Assembly: GCA_036639635.1 (NCBI GenBank)
Contig: JAVWIF010000006.1
Location: forward strand, 1-58,584
Reading direction: 5' to 3'
DNA length: 58,584 nucleotides
DNA from: JAVWIF01 sp036639635
GTDB taxonomy: Bacteria > Bacillota_I > Bacilli_A > Erysipelotrichales > Erysipelotrichaceae
The notes beneath the pieces are model-generated. The model was not told the DNA's origin and ran no database searches. It saw nothing but the letters and a program-made list of their open reading frames with translations. The translations under genes and the position numbers were made by a program. Every line of letters starts with the position of its first letter. Positions within the stretch are counted from its first letter, which is position 1. Positions 9,301-17,645 of this stretch are shown here, one piece after another.

Positions 9301-12300
9301 ATGAAAATGGGCACTTAATGCGACCCAATCGTTGTGAATACTTTCATATATTAGTTGAAAGTGATTGTTATAAGAAAAAAATAGAATTAAATAATGAAAA
9401 TGATTTCTGTGTACGTTTATATGATTTACCACTAGGACACTATGAAGTAAGTGAATTAGATTGTGATACCTATGTGAGCTATTTGATTAATGGACAACCT
9501 TATGAATCTGCTTGTGTGGATGTTTGTGAAGAAGATGTTAGTATTCGGGTGATTAATCATTTATGTGCGAAAGGTTGCCTACAATTTCATGGAATTATCG
9601 AAGAAAATGGAATGTATTATGAACCCGAAAATCAAGATGAATTTCATTTAACAATCCGTACACGTAATGAACTAGAAGAAGTGGTTCTAGATTGTAGTAA
9701 TGAGTTTAGTCATACGTTATGTGATTTATTGACTGATTCTTATACGATAAGTGAAAATGGATGTGAACACATTAGTTTTGAGATAGATGGACAAGTATTT
9801 GATGATGTGGTATGTGTTGAATTAGGACAAGATCATATTTGTATCAATGTGATAAAACACGTCATGAAATTACCGAATATTACCATCGAAAAATGTATTC
9901 GTAATCAACAAGGTACGCTGTGTTCACCTTGTCCTAATGAATGCTTTGATGTGACGTTACTATATAAAGGGCAAAGTCAATGCATTTGTTTAAATGAAGC
10001 AAATAACTGGACACAAACATTAGAAAATCAATGTGCAGGGATGTATGAAATCAATGAGATAAATGGTGGCTCTGGTGTTTGTTATCAAATAGATGACAAA
10101 CAAGCACGAACAAATGGAACCTTTGAAGTACATGAAGAAGATGTGCATGTTACCATTATCAATACCTTACCAATTCTTGGTACACTTTGTTTAGAGGCTT
10201 GTGTACAAAGTGATCAAAAAGAGTTATGTGTACCATGTGAAGATATGATATTCTATATGAACATTACAGCTTGTGATTATCAGAAAACATTAGTCTTAAA
10301 TGCTAGTAATTGTTGGAAACAAGAAGTAGAGCTAGAAATAAATGTGATGTACACCATAGAACAAAAAAATGATCCTTGTTTTAGTGAGTTGTACTATTTA
10401 GTTGATGATCAAAAGGAAAGCAAAGTATGTCTAATGCTAAAAGAAGGCTGTCAAGAAGTATGTAGTGTCAATGTATTTGCTATTGAAAAAGGAGCGTTAA
10501 CAATTACGAAGTATATTCGTAATTGTGAATGTGGTTGTGAGCGTAAACCTTATAAAGAAGAAGTATATTTAATAGAAGTAACAAGTGAAGATATACAAGA
10601 AACAATTCGTTTAGATGCTCAAAATCATTGGGAAGAAACACTTTGTGAATTGCCTTATGGGTGGTATGAGATTCGTGAAATAAAAGAAGAAAATGTTTGT
10701 TATGTAGTAAATGGGGAAAGTGAAACAAGAGAAGGAAAAATTCAAATTTGTAGGGAAGAAAATAAGGTTAAAATTATCAATGAGGAACAAACAATTAGAA
10801 AAGGAAACATTGAACTTTGTAAACTTATTAAAGATGCGGAAGGCTGTTATCGCTATCCTTCTCCAAGCGAAAGCTATGCCATTAAAATTGTATCGGATAC
10901 AACCACTAGCAACGTTTTATTAAATTATGCCAATCATTTTTATGCAAGTATTCGTAATTTAGCTGATGGTTGGTATGAAGTAATCGAAGAAAGTGGAAGC
11001 AAGGGTGTAGCATACGTAGTAAATAATGCGACACCAACAAATACAGGTTGTGTACATGTCCTAAATAATTCTAATACGGTTAATATTATTAACCCTTGTG
11101 AAGAAATTGGGGGAAGTATAAAACTTACAAAAGTGATAGAAACATTAAATGGAAGTTTTGAACCACCTAAAAAAGGAAGCTATCGCATTCATATTTCGAA
11201 ACCAAGGTTTAATAAAGTGGTAACACTATCAAAAGAAAATCAATATACGACAAGCTTAACCCAACTTGAACAAGGCACATATGTTGTTGATGAAATTGAT
11301 CATGATGATACTAGTTATATTGTAAATTCTGGATCACGCGTTGATTACGCCATTGTACAAGTAGAGAATAATGCAAATAGTGTACAAGTTATCAATAAAA
11401 CAAAATCCAAAGATACAGGGTCGATTACAATGGCAAAGTATTTACGTGTAAAAGGGCAACTCATACGACCAACGGGTAATGAATCTTATGTGTTCTTAGT
11501 GAGTAAACCCGAATTCAATCAATTGTATACCTTAGATCGAAATAATAATTGGATGCTAACTATTTCAGATCTAGCAAATGGTGATTATGTGGTGAATGAA
11601 ACAACAACAGCATCTAGTGTCAGCTATATTATTAATGGGGGAAGCGAGCGTGATAGAGCTGTTGTTGAAGTGCGTAATAATAGCAATACGCTACAGATTA
11701 TAAATAGTAAAGTTAGTAGTAAGGGAAGTATCCGAATTGAAAAATATATGCGTGATGAAACAGGAGAACTAGTGCGTCCTCTTGCAGGCTTTGAAATTCA
11801 AATACGTGTATCAAGTCCTACCTTCAATGAAGTCTATATATTAAAAGAAAGCAATCAATGGACGCAACAAATTGAGAATTTAACGAATGGACAATATGTG
11901 ATTGATGAGCTTAACAGCAATTTATATACAACGTTTATGATCAATGGGGGAAGTGAAGTAAATCGTGGTATTGTAGAAGTAACAGATAATGCAAATCAAG
12001 TAACAATTATTAATCATAAGCCTCAACGAGCTGGTACTTTGGAACTTAAAAAGTTTATTAAAAACAGTGATGGTAGTGTGATGTTACCAGCGGATGGAGA
12101 TACGTTTATTGTTGAAATTAAAAACGATACGATAAAACGAAGAATCATTTTAGATGATGGAAATGGTTTTCATGCGATATGTAGAGACTTGCAAGCAGGT
12201 ACGTATAGTGTACGTGAGATTGTGCAAGATAACTATTTACCAACATATCGCGTAAATGGAGGGCCAATAGAGAATCATGCGAATGTAACCATGGCGGATG

Positions 12301-13028
12301 GTGTAAATAATAAAGTTGAAATATTTAACGAATTAAAAGAAAACTTAAATACCATCGAAGTATTTAAATATATGCTAGATGCTGATGGAAACTATACACC
12401 ACCTGCTACACGTGCAATATATAAATTTGATATTATTGGAGATAATGGTAGAGATAGGTATGAATTAACACCAGAAAATGATTGGTATCAAAGACTTATT
12501 AATTATCCAAGTGGTATTTATCAGATAAAAGAAGTGGGATCGCCTTATCAAGTACAGTATTTTGTGAATTCCGAAGAACTGTTAGAAGAGGCAATATTTA
12601 CGACAAGTGCTGGTATGACGAATGTGATTGGTATTGTTAATAAGTTATCACAAACAAGTGTTGGTAGTATTGTTTTAACAAAACGTATTCATACGTCGAC
12701 AAATACTAGCGTAATTCCAAAAAATGGAGAAAGCTTTACGATGCATGTAACAAGCGATAACTTTGATCAATATGTATCCTTGAATCCAGATAATGGCTAT
12801 ACGCATGTTTTACAGGATTTAAGTTTTGGAGATTATTTGATAGAGGAAGAGCCAACTGATTATCTTGTGAGCTTTAAAATAAATGGAGCTAAAGAAAGTG
12901 ATGTTGGAAGGGTGAGTGTAAACGATGAGGAAGAAAATAAAGTAGAAATAATCAATACAAAAAAACAAGGAACAACGAATACTAGTGCATCTATTCCTAA
13001 TCATAAGATTAAAATAGTAATTGAATAA
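6315..13028 (+). CDS. Giant tandem-repeat protein with about 20 prealbumin/CnaB-like domains, 2237 aa
   Basis: A divergent N-terminal region (residues 1-148) is followed by about 20 repeats of roughly 100 residues. Each has the plan G-x-L-x-I-x-K, then a Pro, a strand pair, N-x-W/F, G-x-Y-x-I-x-E, S-Y-x-I-N-G, and I-I-N. Lys in the first strand, Glu in YxIxE and Asn in IIN is the triad used for Lys-Asn isopeptide bonds in CnaB/SpaA-type domains. There is no signal peptide, membrane segment or LPXTG motif, so export by the Sec/sortase route is not expected. R1-R14 are rich in cysteine; R15-R20 have one in total. With the sigma-K-like promoter, a spore-surface or other mother-cell structural protein is a reasonable inference, not proven. 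Strong RBS AAAGGAGG. Confidence 0.9.
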   Translation: MSKRLKEVFANMFHVSFLETIERDPCDINGTMEIIIEELTFESKAKTIAQTRYVKVCNSQKKCIHYEVPIDATTGIGRLSISNIQELEHVVVQVEEDGTQMINKDMVQISYEVNGVRQEEDYASLQYTSNTNTHHQCVRIINQELASSELTIYKELQDENEEVLPLENDMKFLVCIHNERGFEKYITLDYKNNFREVVDCLKPGFYTIEECEYALFEPFYSLNNARITSDNRFDLVAGHNELQVINVKRSDTQLTIQKDICNRDGELCKPTPCELYQVRVISALEDKMITLCEENDFCVTLFGLECGYYDICEVCQGDVAFDISYVVNDEEECEHAHLEIRECEHAFVNIINTMIPLCEEEQPQQNSQEAPLRICKFIRKSEGCIVKPSAACQFKVNVIGCGINQTFLLNNNNNFCVDILDLCNGEYEICEVSEGDYSTSYIINDEREKTSACICVRDEVMNCVAIINEERNKGTLCISKYVCNEFGDLMKPDKDQSFCVTLSSYFYKKCVCLDAHNDWTMCFKDLRFGSYEVREEDPCDYLVSYIVDCERERVHARVVIDDSFEHDIKIINHVNKQISGVLKISKYEETASKELVKPCCDEEFEVEVEGACFCETYILKASNNWCIMLEGLESGEYHIQECNANEYEVSYLVNREVQENAMVCLNEGNQEVCIINHQRKSGTLKIAAQFRDCSKNIGEIQHHANIHVVIEGNDETYKTCLQASNHWCSCMEELPCGKYRIIQSDNLGYKVSYCVNGIEENFGRITLGCEDEEVIIFNEETPCTGLLKVTKFIEDQQGNLNMPCAQEEFHFELSGRCFSRTYTLRQRNDFCVYFDDLDEGVYEVKELDKESQVCYQINGECQPSAKFTLGLEDMHVDIINQQIQYGSLHIEKRIRKGSSLCLPKGEDCFQVLLKGKGVHEIIELNADNAFSACIDNLQKQHYEIKEVQTTSHAQYDINGCLHDDGYFLYEGEDVSITIINEEIQNGCMEITKQMEDENGHLMRPNRCEYFHILVESDCYKKKIELNNENDFCVRLYDLPLGHYEVSELDCDTYVSYLINGQPYESACVDVCEEDVSIRVINHLCAKGCLQFHGIIEENGMYYEPENQDEFHLTIRTRNELEEVVLDCSNEFSHTLCDLLTDSYTISENGCEHISFEIDGQVFDDVVCVELGQDHICINVIKHVMKLPNITIEKCIRNQQGTLCSPCPNECFDVTLLYKGQSQCICLNEANNWTQTLENQCAGMYEINEINGGSGVCYQIDDKQARTNGTFEVHEEDVHVTIINTLPILGTLCLEACVQSDQKELCVPCEDMIFYMNITACDYQKTLVLNASNCWKQEVELEINVMYTIEQKNDPCFSELYYLVDDQKESKVCLMLKEGCQEVCSVNVFAIEKGALTITKYIRNCECGCERKPYKEEVYLIEVTSEDIQETIRLDAQNHWEETLCELPYGWYEIREIKEENVCYVVNGESETREGKIQICREENKVKIINEEQTIRKGNIELCKLIKDAEGCYRYPSPSESYAIKIVSDTTTSNVLLNYANHFYASIRNLADGWYEVIEESGSKGVAYVVNNATPTNTGCVHVLNNSNTVNIINPCEEIGGSIKLTKVIETLNGSFEPPKKGSYRIHISKPRFNKVVTLSKENQYTTSLTQLEQGTYVVDEIDHDDTSYIVNSGSRVDYAIVQVENNANSVQVINKTKSKDTGSITMAKYLRVKGQLIRPTGNESYVFLVSKPEFNQLYTLDRNNNWMLTISDLANGDYVVNETTTASSVSYIINGGSERDRAVVEVRNNSNTLQIINSKVSSKGSIRIEKYMRDETGELVRPLAGFEIQIRVSSPTFNEVYILKESNQWTQQIENLTNGQYVIDELNSNLYTTFMINGGSEVNRGIVEVTDNANQVTIINHKPQRAGTLELKKFIKNSDGSVMLPADGDTFIVEIKNDTIKRRIILDDGNGFHAICRDLQAGTYSVREIVQDNYLPTYRVNGGPIENHANVTMADGVNNKVEIFNELKENLNTIEVFKYMLDADGNYTPPATRAIYKFDIIGDNGRDRYELTPENDWYQRLINYPSGIYQIKEVGSPYQVQYFVNSEELLEEAIFTTSAGMTNVIGIVNKLSQTSVGSIVLTKRIHTSTNTSVIPKNGESFTMHVTSDNFDQYVSLNPDNGYTHVLQDLSFGDYLIEEEPTDYLVSFKINGAKESDVGRVSVNDEEENKVEIINTKKQGTTNTSASIPNHKIKIVIE
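6759..12960 (+). repeat. Array of about 20 coding repeats of about 300 bp
   Basis: Protein-level tandem repeats R1-R20 (residues 149 to about 2215). Similarity is clear in amino acids but low in DNA, so the array is old, apart from R15-R17, which share the phrases GGSE and NNxN before IIN and look like later duplicates. R6 (8358-8666), R10 (9573-9872) and R12 (10179-10490) have lost the isopeptide Lys. Confidence 0.85.
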
Positions 13029-13032
13029 TGAT

Positions 13033-13059
13033 AAAAAGGCTATGAAAATTAGCCTTTTT
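13033..13059 (+). terminator. Terminator of the giant gene
   Basis: AAAAAGGCTA (13033-13042) pairs perfectly with TAGCCTTTTT (13050-13059). Confidence 0.85.
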
Positions 13060-13236
13060 GTTTCATTTGGAAATCATTTTGTTTCAAATTTTGTAAATAA
13101 TCTTTGAATATTTTCAAAACCAGGAGAATATCAAGATTTATCGGGCTTTTCTTTAAAAAAGCTTGAAATTCACTAGTAAAATAAAATAATTAGTTTTATA
13201 ATAATATGGTATATAGTTACTCAAGGAGGAAAACAA

Positions 13237-16200
13237 ATGACTAAAAAATTTATGTCAATGGACGGTAACACTGCTGCAGCACATTGTGCCTATGCATTTA
13301 CTGAACTATCTGCGATTTACCCAATTACACCTTCTTCACCTATGGCTGAAGTAGTGGATCAATGGGCAACGCAAGGTCGCAAAAATATCTTCGAAAGTGT
13401 TGTAAAAGTTGCTGAACTTCAATCTGAAGGTGGAGCAGCTGGTGCAGTACATGGGGCTTTACAAGCTGGAACTTTAGCTACAACGTTTACAGCTTCACAG
13501 GGATTATTATTAATGATTCCTAATATCTATAAAATGGTTGGAGAATGTTTACCAGGAGTTATTCATGTTGCTGCTCGTGCATTAGCATCTAGAGCACTTA
13601 ATATCTTTGGTGATCACGAAGATGTTTACGCTTGTCGTCAAACAGGTGTTTGTATGTTAGCATCAAACTCTGTACAAGAAGCTATGGACTTAGCTGGAGT
13701 TGCACATTTAGCTGCAATTAAAGGTTCTGTACCATTTATGCATTTCTTTGATGGTTTCCGTACGTCTCATGAAATTCAAAAAATCGAAGTTATGGATACA
13801 GAAGTATTCAAAGACTTAGTTGATAAAGAAGCATTAGCAAAATTCCGTAAAGCTGCACTTAACCCACATACAAACCCAGTAACACGTGGTGGTGCTGAAA
13901 ATGATGACATTTTCTTCCAAGGAATGGAAGCACGTAATACACATTACGATGCAATTCCTGAAATTGTTGCAGATTATATGGATAAAATTAGTGAAATTAC
14001 AGGACGTAAATATGCACCATTTACATACTATGGAGATGCAAATGCAGATCGTATTATTGTAGCAATGGGTTCTGTAAGTGAAGCTGCTGAAGAAACAATT
14101 GATGCATTAAACGCTGCTGGTGAAAAAGTAGGTATGATTAAAGTTCACTTATACCGTCCTTTCTCAGTTAAATATTTAACAGCTGTATTACCTAAGAGTG
14201 TTAAGAAAATTGCTGTCTTAGATCGTACTAAAGAAACAGGAGCTATGGGAGAACCTTTATACTTAGATATCCTTGCTGCTTTAAAAGATGAAGACATCGA
14301 AATTATTGGTGGACGTTATGGAATGGGTTCAAAAGATACACAACCATACCACATTAAATCAGTATTTGATGAATTAAAGAAAGACAAAATGTTACATGGA
14401 TTTACAATTGGTATTGAAGATGATGTTACACATTTAAGCTTAGATGCTGACAAAACATTTACAGTTCCTGCAGATTACACATCTTGTTTATTCTGGGGAT
14501 TAGGTTCTGATGGTACAGTTTCTGCTAATAAATCAACAATTAAAATTATTGGTGATAACACTGATCAATATGCACAAGCATACTTTGCTTATGACTCTAA
14601 AAAAGCAGGTGGAGTAACTCGTTCTCATTTACGTTTTGGTAACTCTCCAATTCGTTCTACTTATTATATTGATAACGCAGACTTTATTTCTTGTTCATTA
14701 GATGCTTACATGTTCAAATATGACATGGTAAGAAATATTAAAGAAGGTGGTTCATTCTTATTGAATACAACATTCTCTAAAGAAGAAATCATTCAACATA
14801 TGCCAAACCGTATGAAATCACAATTGGCTAAAAAACATGCAAAATTCTTTATTATTAATGCAACTAAGATTGGTCAAGAAATTGGAATGGGACGTAGAAC
14901 AAATACAATCCTTCAATCTGCATTCTTTGCATTAAACGAACAAATTATGCCATATGCGCAAGCAGTTGAACTTATGAAGGGCGCTGCGAAAAAATCATAT
15001 AGCAAAAAAGGTGATGCTGTTGTTCAGTTGAACTATAAAGCTATTGATGCTGGTAAAGCTGGAATCGAAGAAATTAGTGTAGATCCTACTTGGGCTGATT
15101 TAACTTACGATGCAAGTCGTAAATTAACTGGTGATGAATACTTTGACAAACATGTAGCAGTTATTAATGGATTAGAAGGATACGATATGCCTGTATCTGC
15201 ATTTACTGGAGACTTCTTGTTAGATGGTTCTATCCGTAACAATGTTGCATTTAATGAAAAACGTACAATCGCTGTTCAAGTACCAACTTGGCATGCAGAA
15301 AACTGTATCCAATGTGGTATCTGTAGCTTCGTTTGTCCTCATGCTACAATTCGTCCATTCTTATTAAGTGATGAAGAAGTAAAAGCTGCACCAATGGATT
15401 TCAAAACAATTCCTGCAATGGGAAAAGGTGTTGAAAACATGTCTTACCGTATTCAAGTTTCACCTGCAAACTGTGTAGGTTGTGGACTTTGTGCGGTTGA
15501 GTGTCCTGGTAAAGCTGGTAACAAAGCTCTTGAAATGGTTGATATTAATGAAAAACTTGACCAAGAAGTATTGGCTGATTACTTATTCAAACAAACAGAA
15601 TACAAAACAGACTTCTTCCCAACAGATACAGTGAAAGGTTCTCAATTCTTAATGCCTTACTTTGAAGTATCTGGTGCTTGTCCAGGTTGTGGAGAAACTC
15701 CTTACTATAAATTAGTATCTCAATTATTTGGTAAAGACATGTTAGTAGCAAATGCTACAGGATGTTCTATGATTTACTGTTCTTCAACTCCATCAACTCC
15801 ATTTGTAAACGATGTAAATGGTGAAGGTGTTGCTTGGGCAAACTCATTATTTGAAGATAATGCTGAATTCGGTTATGGTATGGCATTGGCTCAGAACTAT
15901 AAAGAAGCTAGAATCTTAAAGACAATGGAAGATAACATGGATAATGTTGAACCAGCTCTTAAAGAAGCATTCACTAAATATCTTGAAGTTTACGGAACTC
16001 GTGAAGCTGAAAGAGAAGTAGCACCAACTATTAAAGAATTAGCTGTAAAATCTGATATCGAAATGGTAAAAGAATTAGCAGACGTTGACTTAGTTAGTAA
16101 ATCTGTTTGGATTATTGGTGGAGACGGATGGGCTTATGACATCGGATACGGTGGATTAGACCATGTACTTGCTAATAACTTAAATGTTAATGTATTAGTA

Positions 16201-16743
16201 TTAGATACAGAAGTTTACTCTAACACTGGTGGACAATCTTCTAAATCAAGCCAGGCTGCATCAATTGCTAAATTCGCTGCTGGTGGTAAAACTACTGCTA
16301 AAAAGGATTTAGGACAAATTGCAATGGCTTATGGACATGTATATGTTGCTCAGATTTCAATGGGAGCTAATAAAGCACAAACTTTAAAAGCAATCAAAGA
16401 AGCTGAAAGCTATGATGGACCTTCTTTAATCTTAGCTTACTCACCATGTGCTGAGCACGGAATTAAAGGTGGATTAGCTAATCACCAAAGAACACAAGCG
16501 AAAGCTGTTGAATGTGGATATGTTGACTTGTATCGTTTTGATCCAAGAAATGAACAACCATTAAAAATTGATTCTAAAGAACCTGACTTCGAAAAGATGT
16601 TAGACTTTATGATGACAGAAACACGTTTCAGTCAATTACCTAAGATTAAAGGTGAAACTGCATACGCTATGTTCGATAAAACAAAGAAAGATGCTATCAA
16701 ACGTCACAAGAGATTGGTTGCTATTTCTAAAGAAGAAGCATAA
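13237..16743 (+). CDS. nifJ: Pyruvate:ferredoxin (flavodoxin) oxidoreductase
   Basis: A single-chain 1168-aa enzyme converting pyruvate and CoA to acetyl-CoA, CO2 and reduced ferredoxin; central to anaerobic energy metabolism. The N-terminal pyrimidine-binding domain (YPITPSSPMAE) is followed by the CoA-binding region. Two 4Fe-4S motifs, CIQCGICSFVCPH and CVGCGLCAVECPG, lie around residues 690-760. A CPGCGE cluster motif near residue 815 precedes the thiamine diphosphate domain with GDGWAYDIGYGG and NTGGQSSKSS. The length is the family's usual one. RBS AAGGAGG; start ATG 13237. Codon choice is more even than in neighbours, as expected for a highly expressed gene. Monocistronic, with a strong terminator. 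A TATAAT at 13197-13202 is the likely -10, without a clear -35. Confidence 0.98.
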   Translation: MTKKFMSMDGNTAAAHCAYAFTELSAIYPITPSSPMAEVVDQWATQGRKNIFESVVKVAELQSEGGAAGAVHGALQAGTLATTFTASQGLLLMIPNIYKMVGECLPGVIHVAARALASRALNIFGDHEDVYACRQTGVCMLASNSVQEAMDLAGVAHLAAIKGSVPFMHFFDGFRTSHEIQKIEVMDTEVFKDLVDKEALAKFRKAALNPHTNPVTRGGAENDDIFFQGMEARNTHYDAIPEIVADYMDKISEITGRKYAPFTYYGDANADRIIVAMGSVSEAAEETIDALNAAGEKVGMIKVHLYRPFSVKYLTAVLPKSVKKIAVLDRTKETGAMGEPLYLDILAALKDEDIEIIGGRYGMGSKDTQPYHIKSVFDELKKDKMLHGFTIGIEDDVTHLSLDADKTFTVPADYTSCLFWGLGSDGTVSANKSTIKIIGDNTDQYAQAYFAYDSKKAGGVTRSHLRFGNSPIRSTYYIDNADFISCSLDAYMFKYDMVRNIKEGGSFLLNTTFSKEEIIQHMPNRMKSQLAKKHAKFFIINATKIGQEIGMGRRTNTILQSAFFALNEQIMPYAQAVELMKGAAKKSYSKKGDAVVQLNYKAIDAGKAGIEEISVDPTWADLTYDASRKLTGDEYFDKHVAVINGLEGYDMPVSAFTGDFLLDGSIRNNVAFNEKRTIAVQVPTWHAENCIQCGICSFVCPHATIRPFLLSDEEVKAAPMDFKTIPAMGKGVENMSYRIQVSPANCVGCGLCAVECPGKAGNKALEMVDINEKLDQEVLADYLFKQTEYKTDFFPTDTVKGSQFLMPYFEVSGACPGCGETPYYKLVSQLFGKDMLVANATGCSMIYCSSTPSTPFVNDVNGEGVAWANSLFEDNAEFGYGMALAQNYKEARILKTMEDNMDNVEPALKEAFTKYLEVYGTREAEREVAPTIKELAVKSDIEMVKELADVDLVSKSVWIIGGDGWAYDIGYGGLDHVLANNLNVNVLVLDTEVYSNTGGQSSKSSQAASIAKFAAGGKTTAKKDLGQIAMAYGHVYVAQISMGANKAQTLKAIKEAESYDGPSLILAYSPCAEHGIKGGLANHQRTQAKAVECGYVDLYRFDPRNEQPLKIDSKEPDFEKMLDFMMTETRFSQLPKIKGETAYAMFDKTKKDAIKRHKRLVAISKEEA

Positions 16744-16752
16744 TAATCATAC

Positions 16753-16780
16753 AAAAAGAACTGTGAAAGCAGTTCTTTTT
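16753..16780 (+). terminator. Terminator of nifJ
   Basis: AAAAAGAACTG (16753-16763) pairs perfectly with CAGTTCTTTTT (16770-16780), with a 6-nt loop. Confidence 0.88.
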
Positions 16781-16870
16781 ATTTGTGAAATTCATACCTT
16801 TTGTTAATAAATATGTAATAGACGATGAGCTTTTGTTATAATATAAAAATCATGAGGAATAGGTAATCAT

Positions 16871-17593
16871 ATGAAAAAGCAAAGAGCTAGATCAAAAAAA
16901 ATGAATAGACTTGTAAGTATAGAACTACTTGCAATTTTATTGCTTGTACTTCTTTGTATATATAAGAATAATAATTTTTCATTTTTAAATGATGTAAACA
17001 TGTTTTCTCAGAAAAAATATGATGTGGTATTAGATGCAGGTCATGGTGGATATGATAGCGGAGCGCAATATGATGATATAGATGAAAGTACGTTAAATTT
17101 AGAGATAACTAAAAAAATAGGAAAAGTACTAGAACAAAAAGGATATAGTGTGAAATATACGCGTGATAGTGATGAGGTTTCTTGGACGAGTGAAGAAGCG
17201 CAAGACTTAGAAGAACGTTTAAAAATAGCAAATAATAGCAATGCCAAACTCTTTGTGTCTATTCATACAAATGCAGATGAATATGATGAAGGAAGTTACG
17301 GTTATGAAATATGGGGGAAAATAAAAAATGAAACAGTATACCAATTATCAAAAAATGTCCTAGATGAAATGAATACCTTACAATACTCTCAAAACAGGGG
17401 AATGATCGATCAAGATGTTTCGACGATTAAAGTATTAAATGAAAATAAGTTACCTGCTATTCTAGTTGAAACAGGATTTATATCTAGTGAAATTGATCGT
17501 AGCTATTTAACAAACACGAGTAACCAAGAAAAGCTAGCAAATAAAATAGCTAATGGCATTGCTAAAACATTGGAAAGTATGTTAAAGGAATGA
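16871..17593 (+). CDS. N-acetylmuramoyl-L-alanine amidase (Amidase_3, CwlD-like)
   Basis: A 240-aa zinc amidase that cleaves the amide between muramic acid and L-alanine in peptidoglycan. A basic start and one membrane helix (about 14-32) place the catalytic domain outside the membrane. Zinc-ligand motifs DAGHGGYDSGA and VSIHTNA and the catalytic ETGFIS are present. It shares order, spacing and the phrase EDLxxRxxIANN with the amidase at 33379, so they are paralogues. RBS is weak (AGG). A TATAAT lies at 16837-16842. CwlD-like enzymes act in spore cortex maturation, but a vegetative wall role is equally possible. Confidence 0.9.
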   Translation: MKKQRARSKKMNRLVSIELLAILLLVLLCIYKNNNFSFLNDVNMFSQKKYDVVLDAGHGGYDSGAQYDDIDESTLNLEITKKIGKVLEQKGYSVKYTRDSDEVSWTSEEAQDLEERLKIANNSNAKLFVSIHTNADEYDEGSYGYEIWGKIKNETVYQLSKNVLDEMNTLQYSQNRGMIDQDVSTIKVLNENKLPAILVETGFISSEIDRSYLTNTSNQEKLANKIANGIAKTLESMLKE

Positions 17594-17645
17594 AATAATA
17601 TTGAATTGGGCGTATAATGAATGAGAATAAAGGGAGATAAGGAAA

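Noticed and set aside
6759..12960. CRISPR or DNA satellite array
   Set aside because: Units are about 300 bp, coding in one frame and similar only at protein level.
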